Origin: Bacteroidales bacterium
GTDB taxonomy: Bacteria; Bacteroidota; Bacteroidia; Bacteroidales; UBA12170
Direction of reading: 5' to 3'
DNA: 38,984 nt
Assembly (NCBI GenBank): GCA_021158405.1
Contig: JAGGUP010000033.1
Coordinates: 1 to 38,984 of the forward strand
Of the stretch, positions 1 through 8,946 are shown piece after piece (positions within the stretch are counted from its first letter, which is position 1; each line of letters starts with the position of its first letter). A model generated the notes under the pieces. That model searched no databases. It had not been told where the DNA came from and saw only the letters and a program-made list of their open reading frames with translations. Position numbers and translations under genes: made by a program.

Positions 1-4
1 AGTA

Positions 5-136
5 AATTATATTCTCGAAAAAAATTTCTCCTGTTTTAATCATTTCAAAATATAGAACAAAAGTGCGATTTTAATTTAATATAATTTAGATTAGCCCAAA
101 CCCTTTTAGAATATGTAGAAATTTTTCGAGATAATT
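5..136. repeat. Imperfect inverted repeat, arms about 20-25 bp
   Basis: The left arm (5-29) and right arm (117-136) are reverse complements apart from two small insertions (3 nt and 2 nt) in the left arm. Both share the core CTCGAAAAA / TTTTTCGAG. About 87 bp of AT-rich sequence without an ORF lies between them. The right arm touches the stop codon of the LacI-type gene. It could be an mRNA 3'-end structure, a worn mobile-element end, or chance in AT-rich DNA. Confidence 0.3.
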
Positions 137-1151
137 AAGACATCTTTTTGACAGAGTTTCGTATTTTTAAATCTGGTCTTAACATAACATGATCAGTAAT
201 TAATTCCAATTCATTATTTAGTTTAGAAAATAAATACTTTAAGCCAATCTTACATATGTGCTCAACCGGTTGAGCAATGCATGTTATTGGTGTTTCCAAA
301 AAATCAAGATACAGGTGATCGTCAAAAGTAATTATTGAAATATCATCTGGTACTTTTATATTTTCCTCTTTTAAAGCTTTTAAGCATCCCATTGTAATTG
401 TGTTGCTTAATGCAAAAATAGCAGTTGGTCGTTCTTTCCAACGTAATAAAAGTTTAGTTTCTTGATAACCGTTCTGTACACTAAAATCATCGCCAATTAC
501 ATGAATGTTTGTGAGGCCTTCCTCTTGCATTGCGTGTTTAAATCCTTTAATCCTCATTTTGTTGGGAGTTGATGATTTAACTCCTTGGATACATGCTATT
601 GAAGTGTGACCATGCTCGATCAAATACTTTGTTGCAGTAATTGCACCTTGGTAATTATCAGTAGAAATATAAGGAAGATTACTATTCTCAAAATAACGAT
701 CTAATAAAACCAAAGGTAAACCCTGGCTATATATTTGCTCAATATGTTCAAAATTTTCACCACTTGGAATTATTATAAAACCTTCTACATTCCGAGAAAC
801 AAGTTGTTGAATTTCCAAAATTTCGGTCTCAATATCTTCGTTGCTGTCAGAAATAATCAGAGTGTAACCTAGCTTTCTTACTTCATTATTGATTAAGCTG
901 GCAATATTCGCAAAAAAAGGATTGCCTAAAGTAGGAACAATAAGACTAATCGTATTGGTTTTCCCTGATTTCAGGGTTGCAGCAAAATGGTTGGGAATAT
1001 AATTTAATTCTTTTGCAACCTCTTCGATTATTTGTTGGGATCTTTTCCCTATTCTATACTGTTTTGCTTTCCCTGTCAAAACTCTTGAAACAGTAGTAGT
1101 TGACAAGCCTGTTCTCTCTGCAATATCTATAATTTTAATTTTGGAACTCAT
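135..1151 (-). CDS. LacI/GalR-family transcriptional regulator of the ribose/riboside locus
   Basis: This is a DNA-binding repressor that probably senses a sugar released by the locus. The N-terminus carries the LacI helix-turn-helix (about residues 5-27, with IIDIAERTGLSTTTVSRVL) and a hinge (about 45-62). A periplasmic-binding-protein-like effector domain runs from about residue 66 to the end. The length of 338 aa is normal for the family. It is divergent from susC, and the 225-bp gap between them contains a perfect 24-bp palindrome typical of LacI-family operators. Ribose or a nucleoside as effector is inferred from the neighbours only. A weaker half-match, GTTTGCGC at 1171-1178, lies just upstream of its own start and might serve autoregulation. 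The B. thetaiotaomicron rus locus is not, to my knowledge, controlled by a LacI protein, so the regulator differs even if the pathway is shared. Confidence 0.93.
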   Translation of the reverse strand: MSSKIKIIDIAERTGLSTTTVSRVLTGKAKQYRIGKRSQQIIEEVAKELNYIPNHFAATLKSGKTNTISLIVPTLGNPFFANIASLINNEVRKLGYTLIISDSNEDIETEILEIQQLVSRNVEGFIIIPSGENFEHIEQIYSQGLPLVLLDRYFENSNLPYISTDNYQGAITATKYLIEHGHTSIACIQGVKSSTPNKMRIKGFKHAMQEEGLTNIHVIGDDFSVQNGYQETKLLLRWKERPTAIFALSNTITMGCLKALKEENIKVPDDISIITFDDHLYLDFLETPITCIAQPVEHICKIGLKYLFSKLNNELELITDHVMLRPDLKIRNSVKKMS

Positions 1152-1300
1152 AAAATCATGTCAAATTAACGTTTGCGCAAAGTTAATAGAAATATTTGAT
1201 TTAAACTCATTTTTATAAAAAGAACTATCTATCATATTGTCAAGAAATTACGAAATACTATTTCCAGAGTGTGAAAATATTAATAAGAAAATATTAAAAT

Positions 1301-1324
1301 ATTTGAACAAACGTTTGTTCAAAT
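1301..1324. promoter_or_regulatory. Perfect 24-bp palindromic operator for the LacI-type regulator
   Basis: The half-site ATTTGAACAAAC (1301-1312) is followed at once by its exact reverse complement (1313-1324), giving a 24-bp palindrome centred on CG. LacI/GalR operators are palindromes with a central CG, and the cognate regulator gene lies next door. The right half contains the TTTG proposed as the -33 element of the susC promoter, so binding would block transcription directly. Confidence 0.85.
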
Positions 1325-1345
1325 GAAAATAAATTATTTTCTTTG
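1314..1345 (+). promoter_or_regulatory. Candidate Bacteroidota sigma-type promoter for susC
   Basis: A TTTG at 1314-1317 is followed after 20 bp by TTTCTTTG (1338-1345), close to the TTTG-N19-21-TAnnTTTG consensus of Bacteroidota primary promoters; the second element has TT in place of TA. The start codon lies 31 bp further on. The -33 element sits inside the palindrome. The assignment rests on motif matching only. Confidence 0.5.
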
Positions 1346-1376
1346 TACAGATGAATTAAATTAAAATCATAATAAT

Positions 1377-4300
1377 ATGAATCAAAAGCGACAACAAAAC
1401 AGTATGTTAACAAAGATTTTCGCGAATTCAACAGGTAGAATTTTGCGCAAAACATTGAACTTAAAAGGTTCTTTGTTTATCTTAGTCTTTGTTGTTTTTA
1501 ATTACTTTGCTTATGGCCAACAAAATTTTACAGTTTCCGGTAAAGTTTCTAACGAGACCGGCCAATCACTACCCGGAGTGACAATTGTGATTAAAGGAAC
1601 TACACAAGGTACAGTTACAAATTCTGATGGGAGCTATCAATTGCAAAATGTTACTGATGGAACCGTTTTGAATTTCTCCTTTATTGGAATGGAATCACAA
1701 GAGATTACTTTTGATGGTAACACTACTATTAATGTAATATTAAAAGATGCTTTTATTGGACTTGATGAGGTGATAGCTATTGGATATGGTATTTCTAAAA
1801 AAAGTGATATCACAGGTGCTGTTAATTCTGTTAAAGGTGAGAAATTAGATCAAGTAAGTTCGCAAAACGCCCTTATATCTCTTCAAGGGAAGGTTCCAGG
1901 AGTTAATATTACCAGCAACTCAGGTGCTCCAGGAGAAGGTGTGAAGGTTCGGATTAGAGGTGTTGGAACAATAAATAACAGTGATCCAATTTATGTTGTT
2001 GATGGTTTTATTACAAACAACATAGACTACTTGGCTACAAATGATATTAAATCGATAGAAGTATTAAAGGATGCTTCTGCTACAGCCATCTATGGTTCTC
2101 GCGGAGCAAATGGAGTAATATTGGTTACGACCAATAAAGCAACCAGTAATCAATTGGCATTTAATGTTGATTATAATATGGGCTTTCAGTCTACCAATAA
2201 AACAATTGATATGCTTAATGCTTGGCAATTTGCAACTTTATACCGTGAAGCTCAGACAAATTCAGGAGTGACGCTCACACCCTATGAAGATAAAATAACA
2301 CAATTCGTTATCGACAACAAATCTGAAGGTACTAATTGGCAAAAAGAAATATTAAAAGAAAACACTCCAATTCAAAATTTGTACGCCACTGTAACGGGGG
2401 GTAGTGATAAGAATAAATTTCTTTTTTCAACTAGCTACAATAGCACTGACGGCCTTGTGAAGTACAACGATTATACACGGTTGATCTTAAGATTGAACAA
2501 CAGCTACTACATAACTGATAAAATCACATGGGATATGGATGTTAATTATAGCACTTCAGACAATCATAGGGTTAACAATGGCATATTTACATCCATGCTT
2601 TACATGGATCCAATAGCCGTAGCTTGGGACAAAAACACAAATAATTATGGTGCTAAGACCTTTAATAATATCGAAGCTTCAAATCCTGCCTTAACGGTAG
2701 ATTATTCGAAAAATAATGGTTTGGCTAAATCAAACAGAATAATTGGAAGCTCAGCTCTACACGTTAAAGAGTTGTTTGTCAAAGAATTGTTTTTTGACGT
2801 GAATTTTGGTTATGATAGGAGCACTGTAAACGGGAAAGGTTTCTGGCCTGAGTATTTTGTAAGTACAAATAACTATAATACTGAAAGTAGTTTGTATCAA
2901 AACGAGCGCACAAATGTTTCGTATTTGTTATCAGGATATTTTACTTATAGAAAAGAGGTGGGAGCGCATAATTTTAAAGCCATGCTTGGTAGTGAATTCC
3001 AGAAGTTTGAGAACAGCTGGAATTTTGCTCAAGCATTCGATATTCCCAATGATCCCAACCAAATGTATTTTGATTTAGCTGGCAATCCGGAAAGAAAAAA
3101 CTTAGGTGGAAATTTTAATGAGTCCGCCTTGTTATCTTATTTTTCCAGAATTAATTATAGTCTTTTGGACCGCTATTATTTTACTGCTACTCTACGGGCC
3201 GACGGAAGCTCAAAGTTTATAGATAAAAATAGATGGGGATTATTTCCTTCAGCAGCATTAGCATGGAATGTTAAAAATGAAACCTTTTTACAAGATGTTG
3301 ATATCATTAGTGGGATGAAACTAAATGCCGGCTGGGGAATGGTGGGTAACCAAAACTCTCTGAATAATCCATATGCTTATGCCGCTACCATTTCCACAGA
3401 AAGCAACTCTTATGTGTTTAGCGATAATGTAGTTAATGGATATTATCCTGACAATCTAGCCAATAAGGAAATAAAGTGGGAAACTACAGAAACATTTAAT
3501 GTTGGCCTTGACCTCTATTTGTTAGATAATAGGATGAACTTTCAATTTAATGCGTATAAAAATACGACAAGAGACATGATTGCTACTCCATCGGTTCCAA
3601 TGTATGTAGGCTATGGAGCAGTACCTGCCAACATTGGTTCAATGGAAAACAAAGGACTTGAATTTCTTCTTGGATACAAACAAACCATAAACGACTTTAA
3701 CTTTAGAGTAGATCTTAATGTTGCTAAATTCAAAAACAAAGTTATAAGTTTAGGGACATCAACACCTATATGGAATGGATTTGTTGCCCGTCTTGACCCC
3801 ACAACACACACAGAGACAGGTGGTGAAATTGGCGCCTTCTACGGCTTAAAAACCAATGGTATTTTTACACAAGAAACACTTGATCAGTTACATGCAGAGT
3901 ATCCTCAATATCAGCCGACTGCAAAGCCGGGAGATGTTTATTTTGTCGACTTTGATGGTGACCATAAAATTGACAAATCTACTGACAGACAAGATCTGGG
4001 GAGTGCTATTCCTGATTTTACAGGAGGCATCAATCTCAATGCTACGTGGAGGGGCTTAGATTTTTCTTGTTTCTTATTAGGTTCGTATGGCAATAAAATA
4101 GTAAATGGGCAATACGTATATATCAAAGGGTCAAACATAAAAAGCAACTGGCATGCTGACATGTGGAACCGTTCTACCCCTGGAAATATAACTGATATAC
4201 CTCGACTTGATATAGCTGACGTTAATGGAAATACAAGTACTTTCTCCGACAGGTTTATTGAAGATGGCAGCTATTTAAGGCTAAAAACAATACAATTAGG

Positions 4301-4505
4301 ATACACTTTTCCTCTATATTTAACCAAAAAAGTAAATATAAATAAACTAAGAATTTACTTTTCAGGAGAAAATCTATTTACAATAACAAAATATTCTGGA
4401 TGGGATCCTGAGCCCGTATCTTACGGCACATTAAGCGGAGGTGTAGATTATGGTACATATCCTCTATCGAAAATATTTTCATGTGGAGTTAATTTAATAT
4501 TTTAA
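1377..4505 (+). CDS. SusC/RagA-family TonB-dependent outer-membrane transporter
   Basis: This is the outer-membrane import channel that works with the SusD-like lipoprotein encoded next. After a signal segment (hydrophobic about residues 31-45, cleavage near AYG-QQ) there is a carboxypeptidase-D regulatory-like domain (about 51-124). The SusC-type stretch LDEVIAIGYG (129-138) follows, then the plug domain (about 143-255, with QGKVPGVNIT and PIYVVDGF) and a large beta-barrel to the C-terminus. The length of 1042 aa is typical. It starts the operon and is followed 13 bp later by susD. A second in-frame Met at residue 10 would also leave a workable signal peptide. The substrate cannot be read from the protein. 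The downstream ribokinase, NH-like enzymes and sugar permease point to a riboside, nucleoside or ribose-bearing oligomer. Confidence 0.96.
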   Translation: MNQKRQQNSMLTKIFANSTGRILRKTLNLKGSLFILVFVVFNYFAYGQQNFTVSGKVSNETGQSLPGVTIVIKGTTQGTVTNSDGSYQLQNVTDGTVLNFSFIGMESQEITFDGNTTINVILKDAFIGLDEVIAIGYGISKKSDITGAVNSVKGEKLDQVSSQNALISLQGKVPGVNITSNSGAPGEGVKVRIRGVGTINNSDPIYVVDGFITNNIDYLATNDIKSIEVLKDASATAIYGSRGANGVILVTTNKATSNQLAFNVDYNMGFQSTNKTIDMLNAWQFATLYREAQTNSGVTLTPYEDKITQFVIDNKSEGTNWQKEILKENTPIQNLYATVTGGSDKNKFLFSTSYNSTDGLVKYNDYTRLILRLNNSYYITDKITWDMDVNYSTSDNHRVNNGIFTSMLYMDPIAVAWDKNTNNYGAKTFNNIEASNPALTVDYSKNNGLAKSNRIIGSSALHVKELFVKELFFDVNFGYDRSTVNGKGFWPEYFVSTNNYNTESSLYQNERTNVSYLLSGYFTYRKEVGAHNFKAMLGSEFQKFENSWNFAQAFDIPNDPNQMYFDLAGNPERKNLGGNFNESALLSYFSRINYSLLDRYYFTATLRADGSSKFIDKNRWGLFPSAALAWNVKNETFLQDVDIISGMKLNAGWGMVGNQNSLNNPYAYAATISTESNSYVFSDNVVNGYYPDNLANKEIKWETTETFNVGLDLYLLDNRMNFQFNAYKNTTRDMIATPSVPMYVGYGAVPANIGSMENKGLEFLLGYKQTINDFNFRVDLNVAKFKNKVISLGTSTPIWNGFVARLDPTTHTETGGEIGAFYGLKTNGIFTQETLDQLHAEYPQYQPTAKPGDVYFVDFDGDHKIDKSTDRQDLGSAIPDFTGGINLNATWRGLDFSCFLLGSYGNKIVNGQYVYIKGSNIKSNWHADMWNRSTPGNITDIPRLDIADVNGNTSTFSDRFIEDGSYLRLKTIQLGYTFPLYLTKKVNINKLRIYFSGENLFTITKYSGWDPEPVSYGTLSGGVDYGTYPLSKIFSCGVNLIF

Positions 4506-4518
4506 GAAAGGGTAAAAA

Positions 4519-6228
4519 ATGAAAAAATTTATAAACATACCAGTATTAATAGTTGGCATAATCGCATTGCTAACCTATTCGTGTACCGATCGATTGGATA
4601 TCGAACCAAGCTCTCTGCGAACCGGTGAAAATTTTGTTACTAGTGATGAAAATGCAATTATGGCAGTTAATGCTATTTACAATGAAATGGCCAAAAGTCA
4701 CCGTTGGGGAAATGGTCAATTGGAAAGCAATTATTTCGAAATTGGTGAAATGCTTGCCGATTTTTCTGAAATGGGATCCGTTAAAGGTGATTATGATGAT
4801 TTAGAGCGAATGATAGAATGGCGTCCATTTACCGATGAAATTATACTTAATGGGATTTGGAAACGGTGTTACAGAGGTATTTACAAAGCCAATTATGTAT
4901 TGACGAACCTACCTGAAGCGCCTATAAATGAATTGCTTAAGAAAAGACTTATGGCAGAAGCTCTATTTTTGAGGGGGAATTTCTTTTTGCGTTTGGTGAA
5001 AGTCTTCGGAAGTGTACCACTCCCTACCGATATCATTTATCCTGCTGATTATGGAAATGCAGTACAAGAAACTGTTCATGATGGTTATATGTTGGCTGCC
5101 AACGATTTTAGAAATGCAATATCCAATCTTCCAGAAAAAAGCGAATATGCCGTTGAGGACATGGGACGAGCTACCAAAGGAGCAGCTCAAGCTATGCTGG
5201 CACGCTTATATTTATTACAGGTTGGTATGGATAAGGAGGCAAATGAATCCTTATGGGATTCTGTATACAGTTATACCAATACTGTAATTACTTCTGGTGA
5301 ATATGATTTAGCATCTAATTATGCGAGTATATTTGAACCAGAAGGGGAAAATAATGTTGAATCGATATTTGAAGTTCAATATGGAGAATCTGCTTCATTA
5401 AATCAGGGGATTGGTGCAAGCAACTCTGCAATTGGAAATACTTTTCAAATCAGGTGCGGCATCAGGGGAGCTGATAACGAAGGCCTTCCTGGTGGTTGGG
5501 GCTATTTTCAACCCTCACAATTGCTCGTTGATGAATTTGAAGATGGGGATCCACGGTTAAGTTCAAGCGTCTATGGACCAAATTACAACGGTGGCATTGT
5601 TTATGGTATTCCACGAAATTTCGATCTTAGCCAAATGCAATCAGAATATTACAATCGAAAGATTGCTATTGATCCAGTACTAGAAGCAGACGCCCTCAGT
5701 CTGGCGCCATCAAATGGAGCCAGGAATGTTAGAGTAATAAGGTATGCTGATGTATTGTTAATGCATGCCGAGGCATCTTATCATTTAGGGAAAACTGGAG
5801 AAGCACTAATGGACCTTGAAAAAGTTAGGGACCGTGCAAGAAACAGTACTTATTGCAAAGGTTATTCTAATGGAAGCACTGGTTATGTGCCAACAGGGAA
5901 TTCGAATACATTACCGATAGTTAATGCGTCTGGAACTGATTTACTTGAGGCGATATGGCATGAAAGAGCAGTAGAGTTGTCCTTGGAAAGTCAACGTTAT
6001 TGGGATTTGGTACGTACTGGTCGGTACTTGGATCGTTTGGATGTGAAAAAGGCTAGTTCAAAAGACCCATTAGCTACCGAATTAAGGTTTGCAAATATGG
6101 ATATCCGAGCTAATTGCCAAGCTCGATGTATTGAAGGCCCTAGAGGAATAAAGGATATTCCAGTATTTCCTTTACCGGGAGTCGAAGCTATCCAATGGAA
6201 CTTAACACAGTTAATCGATGTATACTAA
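4519..6228 (+). CDS. SusD/RagB-family nutrient-binding outer-membrane lipoprotein
   Basis: This surface lipoprotein lids the SusC channel and captures substrate. The signal peptide ends in LLTYSC, with Cys22 as the lipidation site. The rest is SusD-like: an N-terminal RagB/SusD region with helical TPR-like segments (for example around KRLMAEALFLRGNFFLRLV and GRATKGAAQAMLARLYLL) and a C-terminal part with the family-typical IRYADVLLMHAEASYHLGK and ERAVELSLESQRYWDLVRTG motifs. The length of 569 aa is normal. It lies 13 bp after susC and 11 bp before the next lipoprotein, so co-transcription is likely. Ligand specificity is inferred only from neighbouring genes. Confidence 0.95.
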   Translation: MKKFINIPVLIVGIIALLTYSCTDRLDIEPSSLRTGENFVTSDENAIMAVNAIYNEMAKSHRWGNGQLESNYFEIGEMLADFSEMGSVKGDYDDLERMIEWRPFTDEIILNGIWKRCYRGIYKANYVLTNLPEAPINELLKKRLMAEALFLRGNFFLRLVKVFGSVPLPTDIIYPADYGNAVQETVHDGYMLAANDFRNAISNLPEKSEYAVEDMGRATKGAAQAMLARLYLLQVGMDKEANESLWDSVYSYTNTVITSGEYDLASNYASIFEPEGENNVESIFEVQYGESASLNQGIGASNSAIGNTFQIRCGIRGADNEGLPGGWGYFQPSQLLVDEFEDGDPRLSSSVYGPNYNGGIVYGIPRNFDLSQMQSEYYNRKIAIDPVLEADALSLAPSNGARNVRVIRYADVLLMHAEASYHLGKTGEALMDLEKVRDRARNSTYCKGYSNGSTGYVPTGNSNTLPIVNASGTDLLEAIWHERAVELSLESQRYWDLVRTGRYLDRLDVKKASSKDPLATELRFANMDIRANCQARCIEGPRGIKDIPVFPLPGVEAIQWNLTQLIDVY

Positions 6229-6239
6229 AAATTAATATC

Positions 6240-7835
6240 ATGAAAAATACGATTTATCTCATATTAACAGTTATAATTTCGCTTCTAGTAACAAGTTGCG
6301 ACAAAGAAAGGGAATGGTCAGAGGATTATGACATTCATCTACCAGTACCAGAAGTTACTTCTGCCTCTGCAACAAGAGTTAGTATAAATGACACAATTAT
6401 TGTTCAGGGGGTATTTAACTATATAACCAATGTAACCATTGGTGGGGGTAATGCCCAAATCAAGTCAATTTCTAGCGATAGTACAGAAATGGTTATTAAG
6501 GTTTTGGCCACTTGTAACTCAGGTTATTTAATTGTTGAAAACGTCTATAAGAAAAAAAGCCCCGAAGTAGTAAATATTATTGTTGAAGGTGGTGGTGAGA
6601 TTGAAATACCAGATGAAGTTGTAATAATTGATTTTGCAACAAAAGGAGCCTTACCCTCATGGACAGCCTCAACCTGGTCAGAAGTACGTACTGCTGAATC
6701 TGGTTATGACTTAAATGACAATATTCTTCCTCCTGAGGGCTATGAACATTATTATGCCTTGAACGACATCAATTGGGATCAAGCTGGCGGTGGAAATGCA
6801 CCCTATGGTTACTTTAATACCGATAATAATGGAGCTGGCTTCGATATTCAGTATTATAGCAGCCCTTATGTGTCAGTATTGATAAACACAGGCGATTATG
6901 TAGCTTATTTGAGTTACTCTGCTACAGCAGGTAATCAAATAGATTTTAATCCAGGACAAGCGCCAGGTGGAAACTTTGCTAATATGGAATCTGGAATGTT
7001 TTTGGAAACCCATGGAAAGTGGATGTGGTACTCTTTCAAACTTAGTGATGTGTTAGGTACTGAAGCACCAAAAAAACTTGAAAGTTCAGGATTGTTAATT
7101 AGAAACCCATGGGCAGGACCGGATCCTTATCCTGGTTTCCAAATAAACATTGCTAAAATGGTTGTCACTGAAGGACCTATTCAAAAACCATTGATTACCA
7201 TATTCGATTTTTCAACTGGTAATGATGCAGATATTCCTCAATGGACTCCCAATGATTGGGTAGAAGTTCAGACTTTTGAAGAGCAAGGATTTGATTTAAA
7301 TGTAGGTGCCGGTGTTTCTATACCAGGTGGGTATAGTCATTATTATTCCCTGAATGATCATTCAGTAAATAAGAACGTTGGCGGTGAAGATGTAATTAAT
7401 CCAGCTGGGGGCGGAAACGTACCTTACGGCTTCTTCACAACAACTAATGGAGGTGAAGGGTTTAGTGATGCTATTAAAGACTATGACAACCTGTATTTCA
7501 ACTATCTTATTAATACCGGAAGTTCTGTGGCCTATGCAGATTACGCTAAAGTTAATGATGATGGAACTATCGAGGGATGGGCAGATTTAAATCCTAGTCA
7601 GACAGCAAATGATGTAATGGCCAATGGTGAGGGTAATTTTAATAAGACTGATGGTAAATGGATGTGGTACTCATTCTCTGTTGCCAAGATTTATGGTGGT
7701 GTAGAAAATATTCCTGAAAATTTCAATGCAGTTGGAATGTTTATGCGAAATCCTTGGGCAGGACCAGATCCTTATCCAGGTTTTGAACTAAATATAGCTA
7801 AGGTGGTCTTTTCAAATGGTCCACTTCAAAACTAA
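6240..7835 (+). CDS. Surface lipoprotein with a tandemly duplicated domain, probable substrate-binding protein
   Basis: The position directly after susCD and the lipoprotein signal (LVTSC, Cys20 from the chosen start) fit a surface glycan-binding protein. An N-terminal segment (about residues 30-125) looks like an IPT/TIG-type immunoglobulin fold. Two homologous domains of about 180-210 residues follow. Each opens with a DFxTxxxxPxWTxxxWxEV-like pattern, contains GGGNxPYGxF, and closes with GKWMWYSF then RNPWAGPDPYPGF. The ATG at 6240 is preferred over an upstream in-frame ATG at 6195, because 6195 overlaps susD and would bury the signal peptide. No catalytic motif is evident. The conserved aromatic residues are compatible with sugar or base stacking, but that is inference. 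Confidence 0.8.
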   Translation: MKNTIYLILTVIISLLVTSCDKEREWSEDYDIHLPVPEVTSASATRVSINDTIIVQGVFNYITNVTIGGGNAQIKSISSDSTEMVIKVLATCNSGYLIVENVYKKKSPEVVNIIVEGGGEIEIPDEVVIIDFATKGALPSWTASTWSEVRTAESGYDLNDNILPPEGYEHYYALNDINWDQAGGGNAPYGYFNTDNNGAGFDIQYYSSPYVSVLINTGDYVAYLSYSATAGNQIDFNPGQAPGGNFANMESGMFLETHGKWMWYSFKLSDVLGTEAPKKLESSGLLIRNPWAGPDPYPGFQINIAKMVVTEGPIQKPLITIFDFSTGNDADIPQWTPNDWVEVQTFEEQGFDLNVGAGVSIPGGYSHYYSLNDHSVNKNVGGEDVINPAGGGNVPYGFFTTTNGGEGFSDAIKDYDNLYFNYLINTGSSVAYADYAKVNDDGTIEGWADLNPSQTANDVMANGEGNFNKTDGKWMWYSFSVAKIYGGVENIPENFNAVGMFMRNPWAGPDPYPGFELNIAKVVFSNGPLQN

Positions 7836-7848
7836 ATAGTTGTTAACT

Positions 7849-7886
7849 AGTTAGAAGTTGCCTTGCTTGAAAGGTAACTTCTAACT
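7849..7886 (+). terminator. 16-bp stem-loop between the binding-protein genes and the enzyme genes
   Basis: AGTTAGAAGTTGCCTT (7849-7864) pairs with 7871-7886 with a single G-U wobble and a 6-nt loop. The downstream sequence is T-rich (TAATATTTTGTTTTT). It lies 14 bp after the stop codon of the preceding gene. It could be a rho-independent terminator, a partial terminator, or an mRNA-stabilising 3' hairpin that sets susCD levels above those of the enzymes. Confidence 0.75.
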
Positions 7887-7958
7887 TAATATTTTGTTTT
7901 TCTCAATAGAAGATGATGATTTAGTATTCTAATAAGAAAGGTATAATTCAAAATATAT

Positions 7959-8921
7959 ATGAAAAAATCCATTATAAAAATATATCCATTTCTGATCTTA
8001 CTTTTCATCATTGCATTTGTGAATGCATGTAAAGATGATGGTGATGTTACTCCTGTTAAACCGGTTGTTGAAAATATAGCAAAAAAAATAATCTTTGAAA
8101 CCGATATGTGCTTTGATGTAGACGACGTGGGTGCATTGGCTATGTTACATTACTACGAAAAAAAAGGAAAGGCTGAAATATTAGCTGTATGTTTTAACGA
8201 GGTTCACAATAGTGGGGCTGCAGCCATTGATGCAATTAATACCTCGTATGGCCGTGGTGATATTCCCATTGGGATTTATAAAAAGCCACTTGACGGACCC
8301 GATAATTCAAGATATCTGGCCTATATTGCTAATAAATATCCCCACGATATTCCGGACAACAGAAGTGAAATTCCAAGTGCATTGGATGTATATCACGAAA
8401 CACTTTTGGCACAACCCGATACTTCGGTTACCATAATAAGCCTTGGCTTTCTTAATAATTTAGCAGATTTATTAAAACAGTATCCAGCACTTGTGGAATC
8501 AAAAGTGAAGGAACTGGTTATCATGGGTGGAATAAATAACGATGATTTCAATTTTGTCAGACACAATCTTGTTCTAGATTCGGAATATGTATTAAAAAAC
8601 TGGCCTTCGCAAATTGTGATTTCACAAGAAGGATATGATATTTATACAGGAGAGTCCTTAGAATCTGCACCGGATAGTCCGGTTCGTGATGCTTATTATA
8701 AATGGTTCAATAATAGCTTTGAGGGCAGGAGTAGTTGGGATCAGATTGCAACTTTATACGGTGTTATTGGAGAAGATTTTTTCGATCTAAGCGCCAGTGG
8801 TACTGGTTCATTATCCAACGGTTATACTTATCCAATGGTAGACGGAAAGCGGATGACTAATCACCTTATTATATCGCATAGAGATGCCGCAGTGCTTATT
8901 GAGCAGATGATGAAAGAATAG
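7959..8921 (+). CDS. Nucleoside-hydrolase-like lipoprotein (NH paralogue A)
   Basis: This belongs to the inosine/uridine nucleoside hydrolase superfamily, whose members cleave the N-glycosidic bond of ribonucleosides to ribose and base using a Ca2+-binding Asp cluster. The protein is a lipoprotein (Cys24 in FVNAC) and so acts outside the cytoplasm. The N-terminal metal motif is the variant ETDMCFDVDDVGAL (47-60), with two more residues between the first Asp and the Asp pair than classical DxDPGxDD enzymes. A later RHN (201-203) may replace the classical EFN ribose-contact motif. An Asp (261, in SSWDQ) sits where the last Ca2+ ligand is expected. At 320 aa it is of normal size. It is the first gene after the hairpin and lies 25 bp before paralogue B. 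The exact substrate is unknown. Confidence 0.85.
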   Translation: MKKSIIKIYPFLILLFIIAFVNACKDDGDVTPVKPVVENIAKKIIFETDMCFDVDDVGALAMLHYYEKKGKAEILAVCFNEVHNSGAAAIDAINTSYGRGDIPIGIYKKPLDGPDNSRYLAYIANKYPHDIPDNRSEIPSALDVYHETLLAQPDTSVTIISLGFLNNLADLLKQYPALVESKVKELVIMGGINNDDFNFVRHNLVLDSEYVLKNWPSQIVISQEGYDIYTGESLESAPDSPVRDAYYKWFNNSFEGRSSWDQIATLYGVIGEDFFDLSASGTGSLSNGYTYPMVDGKRMTNHLIISHRDAAVLIEQMMKE

Positions 8922-8946
8922 TGTTTAATAACATTAAGATATATTT

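Noticed and set aside
1161-1186. Second full LacI operator near the regulator's own start
   Set aside because: Only one half (GTTTGCGC) resembles the main site; the other half does not match.
6195-6239. Upstream start for the lipoprotein gene at 6240
   Set aside because: It overlaps the end of susD and would place 15 polar residues before a clear lipoprotein signal peptide.
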